Assembly: GCA_020064725.1 (NCBI GenBank)
Contig: JAGTWJ010000008.1
Span: forward strand, 868,001 to 932,000
Direction: 5' to 3'
Length of the DNA stretch: 64,000 nucleotides
Source: Drechslerella dactyloides
Taxonomy: Eukaryota > Ascomycota > Orbiliomycetes > Orbiliales > Orbiliaceae
Shown here: piece by piece, positions 22,862-32,269 of the stretch
How positions within the stretch are numbered: position 1 is the first letter of the stretch
Layout: every line of letters starts with the position of its first letter
Made by a program: the position numbers and the translations under genes
The notes under the pieces: generated by a model
What the model saw: only the letters and a program-made list of their open reading frames with translations
Database searches by the model: none
What the model was told of the DNA's origin: nothing

Positions 22862-23968
22862 ATGCGACCCCAACTTCGATGGCTGCTGGTCCCCTTGGCC
22901 TTCATCTGGCTGTTCGTCATCCTACGCAGTTTCAAACCCACCCTCGTCCGCGACGCCGGTTACGTCCTGCGGCCCATCTGGGACACGCCGCCGGACACCT
23001 TCGACACCATCGCCCATTACAAGTTCGACCCGGACGACGTCCCGAACTCCTGCGCGCTCCACAACTGGAAGCCGTATAAACCAAAGCTCGCCAACAAGCG
23101 CCGCAAGCGCAAGGTTGTCGATGTTCTCCTCTTCAGCGTCGAGATCGACCTGGCCATCATTCGCCTGCAAGAGCTCTGGGATGTCGTCGACCACTTTATC
23201 GTCATCGAGGGCAACCGCACGTTCACTGGCGACTACAAACCGCTGACCTTCGCCGAGAACCGCCACCGCTTCGCGTTCGCCGAAAGCAAGATCATCTACG
23301 AGGAAACGACCACGCTCCTCGAGAATCCGCACGACCCGTTCGATAACGAGAAAAAGTCTCGCGACCATGCCACCGACATCATCAAGACCCTCAACCTCGA
23401 GGAATCCGACATCGTCATCATCTCCGACGTCGATGAAATTCCCACCCGCCACACTATCGCGCTGCTCAAGGCCTGCCAGGGATACCCGCAGTACCTGCAC
23501 CTGGAGATGAAATCATACATGTACTCTTTCGAATTCCCCGTGCCGCACTCGCAATGGCGCCCGATGGTAGGCCAAATCGGCGCCGGCGGGAGCATTGAGT
23601 ACGACCACAGGCGGATGGGGGACATTATTCTCGCTGGCAGCGGCGTGCACTGCAGCTGGTGCCTTCGCAGCATCCAGGACTTCCAGTTCAAGATGCAGGC
23701 GTACTCGCATGCGGACCGCGCGAAGGCGGGTAACCGCGTGACGGACCCGGCGAACATCCAGAAGGCGATATGCGAGGGCTCAAACGTCGAGCAGATTCTG
23801 CCGGAGGTCTTTACGTTCCGCGACATGGCGAAGGAGTTTGGGAATCTGGAGAAGTCGTTCGACATGACGACGATTCCGAAGCCGGTGGTGGATGGACAAC
23901 GACAATGGCCGTACCTGCTGCGGGGCGGCTGCATACGGCAAGACTCCCCGACAAAGTCATTGCCATGA
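22862..23968 (+). CDS. glycosyltransferase family 17 (MGAT3-like), type II membrane protein
   Basis: A single exon encodes 368 residues. A short basic N-terminus is followed by one membrane anchor at residues 7-21 ('WLLVPLAFIWLFVIL'), so the protein is probably a Golgi or ER type II enzyme. The catalytic domain shows 'VVDVLLFSVEIDLAIIRLQE', 'VIEGNRTFTG' and a DxD-type 'ISDVDEIP' (residues 188-194), then 'GVHCSWCLRS'. These are hallmarks of GT17, named for the bisecting beta-1,4-GlcNAc transferase of animals. Fungal members are common but largely uncharacterised, so substrate is unknown. The start is the first ATG and places the anchor correctly. It is divergent from the glucuronoyl esterase. 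Confidence 0.9.
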   Translation: MRPQLRWLLVPLAFIWLFVILRSFKPTLVRDAGYVLRPIWDTPPDTFDTIAHYKFDPDDVPNSCALHNWKPYKPKLANKRRKRKVVDVLLFSVEIDLAIIRLQELWDVVDHFIVIEGNRTFTGDYKPLTFAENRHRFAFAESKIIYEETTTLLENPHDPFDNEKKSRDHATDIIKTLNLEESDIVIISDVDEIPTRHTIALLKACQGYPQYLHLEMKSYMYSFEFPVPHSQWRPMVGQIGAGGSIEYDHRRMGDIILAGSGVHCSWCLRSIQDFQFKMQAYSHADRAKAGNRVTDPANIQKAICEGSNVEQILPEVFTFRDMAKEFGNLEKSFDMTTIPKPVVDGQRQWPYLLRGGCIRQDSPTKSLP

Positions 23969-24455
23969 TACTTGAGACACCCGTAGCGGCGTATACAGGC
24001 GTCCCTTTCTTGTTTGTTTTGGTGTTTTTTGGTGCATCGGACGGATGGGAAAATTTTGCGTAGCATCCACTAGCGTTGTTTCGGCCACTGAGCGCACAGT
24101 TACATATAAATGGGCGGTGTTTGATTTTTGGGCATGCACTTTGGTAGCACTGGGTCTGTATTTTACTTTGAATTTAATTTACAGTGTAAGAATTCGTCAG
24201 GGACAATGTATTCCGGGATGACTACGTATGTGAAAAAAACAAATCGGTGCATTGTTTTCGTACTTGCATGGTGAAGGTCTCAATGTACTGTCACACATCA
24301 AGCTGCGTTGGGGAAGGCGTCTGGCTTGCGAGACAAGTGCGTTGGTATCGTTGCATTTTGCGCGCGACCACAACTTCAACCCAACCCGCCTGCGCGCATC
24401 TCGACTTTCGCACGACGACCTCTTACCATCATTCACGCTCTTACCTCACACCACG
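23969..24455. other. intergenic region upstream of TRM10
   Basis: 487 bp. The frame upstream of TRM10 is open back to about 24252 but contains no ATG before 24456. AT-rich at 24100-24190. No other feature. Confidence 0.45.
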
Positions 24456-25640
24456 ATGACCACTCCGGACGCCATTGCGGCTGAAACCGCGCCCGACGAA
24501 GCCGCCATCAACGGCAGGAAGCGGAAACGCTCCACCTCTCCAAATCCGACACCAGCTACCGCGACATCACCACTACCACCAGCAGACCCTCCCGCGAACG
24601 ACCCGTCTCCGGCCTCCACGACCACCACTCCGATCTCCAAAAACCAGCAAAAGAAGCTCCTCAAGAAGCAGAAATGGGAAGAATCTCGCGAATCCCGCCG
24701 CGCCTTCCGCCGCGAGAAAATGGCCGCCAAACGCGCCCGCCAGCGCGACGCCCGTCTCGCCGCCAAATCGAATCCCACCTCTCCACCCGACATATCCGCC
24801 TCCACAGCCTCCATGAAGCGCCGCAACATCCATAAACTCGAGCGCCAGTCCCGCCAGCTCCCCATAACCTGCATCGTCGACTGCTCCTTCGACTCCTACA
24901 TGACCGACAAGGAATCCACCTCCCTCGCCTCCCAGGTGTCCCGCTGCTACTCCGACAATCGCATCGCTCCGTTCTCCATGGACCTGCACGTTACCTGTGT
25001 CGACAAGCGGCTTCGCGCGCATCTAGACCTCATGCACGGCGACAAATGGCACCAGTGGCGCCGTATAACCGTTACGGACACGGACTACACGGTCCCCGAC
25101 GAGGCTGTCGAAGCCGGAAACGTCATCTACCTCTCATCAGACTCGGACGAGACATTGGAGACGCTCGACGAGGGGAAGACATACATTGTCGGCGGCGTCG
25201 TGGATAAGAACCGGCATAAGGGGTTGTGTTTCAACAAGGCAGTCGGTCAGGGTCTGCGGACAGCAAAGCTGCCGATAGGCGAATACATCAAGATGACGGG
25301 GAGGATTACGTTGACGACAAATCAGGTGGTGGAGATCATGTTGCGATGGCTGGAGCTGAGGGATTGGAAACTGGCGTTTGAGAAGGCGATTCCCATGCGG
25401 AAGCAGAAGGGCCACAAACCCGGGAAGGATGAGACAGCCGGTTCAAGCGGCGCTCAGGAGACGAATGACAGGGAAGATGGTGTTGATGTAGACGCAGACA
25501 ATTCTACAGACGATGAAGTAGAGACGAATCTACCGATGAACCTTGATGATGACGAGGAGGAGGAAGAGGAAGAGGAAGAGGTTGCTGAAACGCAAGCAGA
25601 AGATTTGCTCCAAAGGGTCGGCGTCACTCACGAAAGTTAA
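24456..25640 (+). CDS. TRM10: tRNA (guanine-N1-)-methyltransferase position 9, Trm10
   Basis: An intronless gene of 394 residues. The N-terminal third is low-complexity and then strongly basic ('KKLLKKQKWEESRESRRAF'), as in other Trm10 proteins, and likely binds tRNA. The SPOUT methyltransferase core (about 125-315) has 'ITCIVDCSFDSYMTDKE', 'YLSSDSDETL' and 'YIVGGVVDKNRHKGLCFNKA', followed by 'LRTAKLPIGEYIKM', which form the knotted SAM site and the catalytic Asp region. The C-terminus is a long acidic tail with a run of Glu. Trm10 methylates G9 of several tRNAs. The stop codon lies only 77 bp from the stop of PRI1 on the other strand. Confidence 0.95.
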   Translation: MTTPDAIAAETAPDEAAINGRKRKRSTSPNPTPATATSPLPPADPPANDPSPASTTTTPISKNQQKKLLKKQKWEESRESRRAFRREKMAAKRARQRDARLAAKSNPTSPPDISASTASMKRRNIHKLERQSRQLPITCIVDCSFDSYMTDKESTSLASQVSRCYSDNRIAPFSMDLHVTCVDKRLRAHLDLMHGDKWHQWRRITVTDTDYTVPDEAVEAGNVIYLSSDSDETLETLDEGKTYIVGGVVDKNRHKGLCFNKAVGQGLRTAKLPIGEYIKMTGRITLTTNQVVEIMLRWLELRDWKLAFEKAIPMRKQKGHKPGKDETAGSSGAQETNDREDGVDVDADNSTDDEVETNLPMNLDDDEEEEEEEEEVAETQAEDLLQRVGVTHES

Positions 25641-25717
25641 CATCACGCCACCACAGCATTCTTGAATATAAATTCTGTATTATATAGGAGATATTATCTG
25701 GCGCAAGGAGTCCTGCC

Positions 25718-27462
25718 TCAAAACTCCAGATCCTCTTCCTTCTTAATCTTCACCGCCTGCTCAGCTTTTGGCTTCTCCACCGCCTGCCGCTCGGCGTTCA
25801 ACAGCCGCTGCACGAACCTCCCGAAGAAATCGTGGTACGGTTTCAAGCTCGTCTTGTCGATATCAGGCACCCTCGCCTGTGCCGTCGCACCCTCCCCCTC
25901 CTCCTTCACCGAAGTCCTCCATTGATCGATCTCTTTTAGCAGCTGCAGGACTGTTGGTACATCGTCCGGGTTGAAGTCCTCGGCCTTCGCTGGGTCGATA
26001 GGCACGCAGACCTTGCCGGTGCCCGGGTGAACGACGAACGGTGATTTTAGAAGATGGTTGAGGTGTTTGGAGACCTCAGCATCCAGTCGCGGGTAAGTGT
26101 ACTCTAGGATCACATCCTGCTTGTGGTCAAGCAACTGTTTTGCATTCAGGGTCTACAGATGTCCTGTCAGAATGGTGCACAAGTAAATGCGGTATGGGGG
26201 GCCTTCACCTTCGACACGCTACTTTTGGCCAATCTGTCAATGTCTTGCCATTTATCGCTGCTCGAACGGTCGATCGTCGAGCTCCATTTCTCACGCAGTG
26301 CGCTTTTGAACGTCGTGTCCGGGAGTAGCTGGATGAGCCGGTCAAACTGCTTTTCCGTCCGAAAGGGATCTTGGTCTTCCAAGATATTCTTCGCAAAGTC
26401 CTTCACCAATATGTCAAAGCTCCGCCTGCGGTCAGATAGTTAATATTTTTCCAGACATGTATCACCCACACACACGCACTCAGTCATGGATGAGCTGATC
26501 CAACTTACTGGATGTGCGGATGTAACGGCCGGTCCACGTTCACCTTCTTCCCACTCTGGCTGCTGCCCCTCACAACCTCCAAATATGCAGCAATCGCCCT
26601 CCTCTTCCCGTCGTCCAGCTTGCGCGCCTTGCGATCGCACACCCACGCGTGCGCACCTCTTCGCCCGGAATACACCCACATGATGTGCTGGAAGCCAAAG
26701 TCATCCCGCAACGCCACATCAATAACCTTGATCGCCATCGTGACGAACTGCCAGCACTTGATGCAGATGCTCGTTTTGGAGCAGCACGTCCGGATCTCGT
26801 CGTAATCCGTCAGATCGATATCGAAGACCAGCTCCTTCTCCAGCGGCTTGAAGGAGCCCTTGGGCACCTGTTTTCTATCGCGCGGGCGAGCCGAGTAGAC
26901 GGGGCCGATTTCGAAACGCGACGGGTTCAGCTTGAGGACGTCGCGGCGGAGGGTTTCGAAGGTCGGGTAGCATTGGTAGCGGAGGTAGGCTTCGTTGTGC
27001 AGCGTGAAGGCGAACTCGCGGTTGGCAAAGTCGGTCGATGGGACTTCGGAGTGGTTGAGCCAGCGGAAGAGCTGCCGCCAGGGGAACAGACGAGAGTAGA
27101 ATTGCAGCATGACCTCCGGGTCGGAGGGGCTCGCGGAGAGGATGTCCGAGCTTTTAGACGGCGGTCAGCACTGGCTGAGTGAATGGACATGCTTGAAGCT
27201 GGCTTTCTCTCAGCGCTCACACGTACATCGGAGCTGTGGAAGTCTTGCCGAAGCCATTCTTGAAGTCGTTTGCTTCGTCGTCGATCATCAGGTCGTCGTC
27301 GTCGTCGAACATGCCTTCGAGCTCGTCTTTGACAGCGGGTTCGGACTTCACGGCGGGCTCGGACTTCACGGCGGGCGCGTCGGGCGTGTCGTCGACCTGC
27401 ATCGCGTCCGTGTCCTGCATAACGTCGTCGCCATCGTTGTCCGTGGTGCTATGCGGTGCCAT
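25718..27462 (-). CDS. PRI1: DNA primase small (catalytic) subunit
   Basis: Four exons (27227-27462, 26509-27150, 26209-26425, 25718-26152) encode 509 residues. The acidic N-terminal tail carries a short repeat ('VKSEP' three times). The primase core begins near residue 90 with 'MLQFYSRLFPWRQLFRWLN'. The metal-binding aspartates are in 'LVFDIDLTDYDE' (D189, D191), the zinc motif is around 'CCSKTSICIKCW', and 'WVYSGRRGAHAWVCD' is highly typical of the family. The C-terminus is charged. It makes RNA primers as part of DNA polymerase alpha-primase. The 5' junction (27151-27226) uses GTACGT and TAAAAG; phases agree at all introns. It is divergent from SLD2, another replication gene. Confidence 0.95.
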
Positions 27463-27912
27463 GTCGACGGTCCTGTCTCCAAGGGGTGCTGATAGGCTGA
27501 GGGGTGGAGGGGAGATATTCGAGCTTCGCGAATTGGCGTCGCGGAAGGTGTGGCGACGCGTGTGGAACGTGGCGGACGTGCGATTGGCTGGGCGGGCAAT
27601 CAGACTGCCGTTTTGGGCGAGCGCTTCAAACAAACATCGCCAACAACGCCGCCGCCATTGTTTCCACGCCCTCCTTTCCTCACGCGGTGCGCCCAAAATA
27701 AACACCGCCGTCGAGCATCACGATTTAACGCACTTGATTAATTATATCTGCAGGCACCCGACAGACAGACAGACCGTCCTCGACATTCACCGCTCTCGAC
27801 AGTCATTCGCATTCCCGCTCAGCCATCGTATTGTTTTACACGCCCCCACGATCCCTCGACAACAGCCAAGCATCGCCATACGGACACCACTTGTCGGTAT
27901 AACAACCACAGT
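27463..27912. promoter_or_regulatory. divergent promoter of PRI1 and SLD2 with MCB-type box
   Basis: 450 bp between two replication-initiation genes. ACGCGT, the MluI cell-cycle box recognised by MBF in yeasts, is at 27556-27561. A perfect palindrome TTCGCGAA is at 27525-27532 and an ATTGG (inverted CCAAT) at 27583-27587. The clustering close to the PRI1 start fits G1/S regulation; this is inferred. Confidence 0.55.
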
Positions 27913-29543
27913 ATGGCGGGCCAGCCGGACAGCTCGTCGCAGGAACGCCTGCGGCACCTGAAGCTCAAGATCAAGGCCTGGGAGAAGGACTTTGCCTCCA
28001 AGAACAATGGCAAGCCGCCGACAAGACAGGATATCGGCGCCAACCAGAAAATGGGTACCATCTGCTCCCTCGCCCACGGTCGATATATGTACGCTTACTA
28101 ACAGGGATGTACGATGCAGCGGCTCGATACTCAGAGTACCAGAAACTCAAGAAGATGCTCCACGCCGAGAACTCGCAAACTGCAAACTCCCAGTCCCAAT
28201 CTCAAGCCGTCACACGAACTCCTCGAAGATCCGCGAGGACCTCGCAAACGCCGCACAAGTCTCCCGGGAACCCCTTCGTCTTCACCCCGACGACTACCCG
28301 CCCCGAACTCCAAAACCCGCTGGACTCCTCCAGCGCCCACCGCCGTCTAAAATGGATGACGAAAGGCTACGTCTCCCCAACTCCTCAAAAGAACGGCAAG
28401 GTTCTCGGCATCTTCGATAAGCTCCCTGGCATGACGCCCACGCCGCAGAAACGAAATCGGGAAGCAGACGACGACAAGCTCCTCGCCAAACTCACCGAAT
28501 CCGCAAAGAAGAAATCAAAGTCGATCCATGACTCCCCGCTCGCAGACTCAGACGACGATGACGATGACGCCTACACCCCTCTCGACCCCACAACGCCCTC
28601 CCGCAAGCGTCGCTACGAGTTCCAGACGCCGCTGTCGAAAAAGTCCAAGGTGAAGGAAGACGAAGCGGATCCCTTCGCTACCCCTGCCTTCTTCCGAGTA
28701 TCGCAGTGCACCTTCGAGTTGAAGGAGAACGGCAGCCCCGTGACACCTGACATCAAGCGGTTCCTACCGAACAGAGGGATGATTGGCAAAGTCAAGCCGC
28801 TCAGCACGCTTGTAAAGGAACTGAGGGAGATGCAGGAAAACTACGAAGACCCCGGTGCGGATGTCCTTCGCGAGCTGGAACAGAACGAGCTCCCCGGTGG
28901 CGGCGCCGAACCCGTCGTTCCTACGGCTGCTGCCGTATTGGATGCCCGGGTATCGAAGGTTGTCGAGGCGCTGTTGCCCCCACTGGATCCCTCGAAGGCC
29001 GAGGAGATCGAGAATGAGAACGCGAAGAAACCGCCAGCGTACAAGAAGAAGGGACAGAAACGGCAGACCCGGCGAGTCAAGAGTAAGTATCAGCAAATAT
29101 TTATCGTAATTTCCAGAGTAAAGTTACTAATTATTACACTATTAGTCCGCCCCGTGCGCGCAACAGGCAGGGCCCAAGCCAAGGCAGCGGCAGATGACCA
29201 CTCGGACTCGGAATCCGGATCTGGCGAGGAGGCTGAAGCCGAGCGGCCGGCTGCGATATCAAAACAAGGCCCGCAACACGACTCCGCGGACGAGTTCCCT
29301 GACAGTGACGAATTTGACATTCCGGAGAATTTCTCCGAGGACGAGCTCTCAGTCGTTGTGACGAAGAGACCCGACCCCGTGACTAAGAAAGCCGAGGACA
29401 AGATTACAAAGCCGGCGAAGGCTGCCGGCGCGAAGCCGCAGAAGAAAATGATCAAGGCCACGCAGCACGCGAACTATACGAGGATGAAGATTCACCACAA
29501 GGGGAAGAAATTCAAGGGGAAGGGGGGCAGGGGTCGGAGGTGA
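27913..29543 (+). CDS. SLD2: DNA replication regulator SLD2
   Basis: Three exons (27913-28054, 28105-29082, 29146-29543) encode 505 residues. The N-terminus has the Sld2 helical motif 'LKLKIKAWEKDFASKNN' and continues after splicing through 'YSEYQKLKKML'. The middle is full of Ser/Thr-Pro sites ('SQTPHKSPGNPF', 'GYVSPTPQK', 'TPTPQKR', 'FQTPLSKK'), as expected for a CDK target that must be phosphorylated to bind Dpb11. The C-terminus is acidic and then very basic with 'MKIHHKGKKFKGKGGRGRR'. Intron 2 is 63 nt without an in-frame stop, so a retained form would still be translated with 21 extra residues. Sld2 drives assembly of the CMG helicase at origins. Confidence 0.9.
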
Positions 29544-30030
29544 TCTTTTTTCGTTTCCATTCGTTCGATCATTCATTTGCATTATTCTATTTCTCTCGAA
29601 TGCGGGACCGGCTGGCGATCAGGCGCAGTGGACTGTTAACTTTCTTCCCTTACTTCACTCTTCTATTACTGACAATGACTTGATACCCTCATGATTCCCG
29701 GGACTGAAGAATATCACGCATACGACTTGATACGATCATATTTCTTTTTAATCGATACGATAGCATCCTGCATCTAGATCATGCATGTGCATGGACCAAT
29801 TACCATTTCTTGTCACGTTTTCATGTATTTCCATCAGCCAATTGGCTCGATTCATGAAGTTCCTCAGCCTTATCTGCAGATGGACATGCACGTCTTGTAT
29901 ATATACTACCTGTACAGACCACCAATATAATTTAATTTAGATATTTAATAGCCACAGCGTCTGCCATGCATCCGCACACGACGGCATGTGTGTATTTACA
30001 ACGTGTATGGACGGTACACACATCGTGAAA
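29544..30030. other. convergent 3' region between SLD2 and HNT1-like gene
   Basis: 487 bp, AT-rich with several TATATA and ATGCATG words (29782-29790). No gene seen. Confidence 0.5.
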
Positions 30031-31189
30031 CTAGAGTTTACCCTTAAGTTCCTCCTGATAGGCCTTCAATTCGTTCGAGTCAACCTGCTTGGCCGGCCAC
30101 CCGATGGTCAACCCTTCTTCCTCGTTCGGCTTCGGGATCTGCCGCGCGCCGCCCACCTGTTAGTTATCTATCATCTGCATTTCAAATCCGTGCAAAATAT
30201 ACGTTTGTGGTGGGTCATACCATATGGACGTGAACGTGATCCACAACTTGGTCTAGAGGCACGTTAGATATCATCTTTTTGTCAGCGTCGTCGCAGCTAC
30301 AAAACAGGTGATACGATATGTGTGGGTCAGTATGGCATGGGATATTCTATATGATGAACGTACGAGCGATCCGGCCGTTGTTCTGCAAGATATTGTAGTC
30401 CTTGGCGCCAACGGCCAATGCAAGCTTTTTGGCCACCGGTAGCATCTCAGCGAGCTCCTCGTCGGGGATGTCGGTGAGCTTTTCGCCGTGGGTTTTAGGG
30501 ATCACCAGCTGCAGCACCCGTTAACGCAAGTAAGTAAAGATGTATATACGCATGCACGTGTGCATATCGAAAATATAACGGATCTATCGTGGCAATCCAC
30601 TGAAAGCATGTGTCTGATGCAGCTGCAGGATGGTATGCACTGGCTCGGCCTCGTAGACCACTGCAGACTGGCTGCCATGGGTGCTGAAGCTTGGAGTGCA
30701 TGCGGCGTGCATGCATACATATATCAACTGCGTTAACTGGTGTATGCACGTACCGCATGGCCTTTGCTGAGTGGCTGGATGTCCAGGAAGGCGTAGACCT
30801 TTGGCGTGTCGACGAGCTTGAGAGACGGGATTTCCCCTGTCGGCATTCATATCAATCGATTGGTCAGTTTGTGTCACCTTTGAATCTCGCTTTTCCGGGA
30901 CCGACACCATCGCCGTAGTACACGACCGACGCACGACGTCCGGCCCCATGCACCATGCAAGCAGAAGATGAAGATGCAATGCTCAGGTTATCTGCAACGC
31001 TGGGAACCAATTGAGGCCTTCCGCGCCGTGGACCGAAATCGCGGGGTAGTAACTGGAGCTAGCCGCCTGTTGGTTGCAGACTCGGAGAACTCCACCACGT
31101 AGACGCGGATGTGATAGAATGGCAGATGCATGCAGATGGCAGTATGCACATAGCTTACCCCGAATGATCTTGCAGAAGATGCACGCCAT
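30031..31189 (-). CDS. HNT1: HIT-family nucleotide hydrolase (HNT1/HINT type)
   Basis: Five exons (31159-31189, 30754-30836, 30364-30508, 30221-30252, 30031-30138) encode 132 residues. The N-terminus 'MACIFCKIIRG' continues after intron 1 as 'EIPSLKLVDTPKVYAFLD'. The block 'GHALVIPKTHGEKLTD' and the histidine triad 'HQVVDHVHVHM' (H92, H94, H96) define the family. Hnt1 hydrolyses adenosine 5'-monophosphoramidate. The last junction has two possible AG acceptors; the downstream one (exon start 30138) gives the family sequence 'HVHVHMIPKPNEEEGL'. Introns are long for this window (322, 245, 111, 82 nt), and exons of 31 and 32 nt make it easy to miss. Confidence 0.92.
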
Positions 31190-32269
31190 GGCGTCGTTTT
31201 ACTCTCTCGTTTGTCCCGTTGGTTGTATGTAGATAGGTGTATTCTTTTTCTCTCTCGAGCTCTCTTGCTTGTCGTCTAAGGCTGGAATTTCGCGGTCTGC
31301 CTAGCTCGCGAGGTAATTGTGAATCGAGGCGGGACGCTAGTTGAAGGTACGGTTTGCGAGCTCGATGTTTCGGCGAGAAAGTTAACCGGCTGCTACGCTT
31401 AGCAACGATAGGCGTCGGCAAAAGCCACGCCAGCGGGGATGCGGATGTCGATTACGTCAGAACACACGTCGGCGCAACCCCGAGCTCAGGACCCTGACTC
31501 GCGCGTTACACAGCTCTCGTGATACGAACGCCCGAGCTGGGGCCCGTTCGCACTGCATTGCAAACTCGATCAACTGATAGATGCATGCGCAGATGTGGAG
31601 CCGTGTCTCGACTATTGCGGTCTATATCGACAGTATGGCGATATGCTCGCACGCACTTATCTCTGGGCTCCCGATAGCATGTGTGAGCGCAGGCGACAGA
31701 CGAGAACTATAGCTAGTATAGTGCCTGCTGGACGTTTTTCTATCCGGGTCCGGGTCGACAAGCCTGCTTTGCAATTGGTATGCGCGAAATGTGCGTTATG
31801 AACGTTGAATACGTGCGCGTACGTATACGTACATAAGATGAGGAGGCGAAGAAGGGCTGGTATTGATAACGACGGTCTGGGTTTACGTGGGACTATGAGA
31901 GTTTTTCTGATATCGCCATGCAATATGCTTTGAGATTGCAGCCCGTCGACGCCTGCACGCGCACGTCGTATGACCAGGAGGTGACATTTTGTAACGTTAT
32001 ATGCCATCTTTCCTTTATTCTCTCATCGTTGATATACTATATGCTTTCCCAAGCCTCTATATGATAGACAAACATATAGAGGTGCTGCACTTTACTTGTA
32101 ATATACACATAAGTGTGGACGGGCACCAAACTTCTATAGAACCATCAATTGAGTCGGCCATGGCCGTCCGGCAACAGCTAGCTAACTAGCTCATGCCGCA
32201 GCCCCAGGTCTAGATCTCTGCTTCCATAAGACACTTATGTCAGCATGCCAGTCCATGGTCAGATCATGA
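31190..32269. other. intergenic region, 1.08 kb
   Basis: HNT1 promoter on the left side, 3' flank of the aldose epimerase on the right. A perfect 14-bp palindrome GTACGTATACGTAC lies at 31819-31832. ATGCATGC words occur near 31580. No gene recognised. Confidence 0.5.

Noticed and set aside
24252..24455. N-terminal extension of TRM10
   Set aside because: The extension has no ATG; the first in-frame ATG is at 24456.
19822..29543. Secondary metabolite or carbohydrate gene cluster around the glucuronoyl esterase
   Set aside because: Neighbours are housekeeping genes (KGD2, TRM10, PRI1, SLD2) with no shared pathway.
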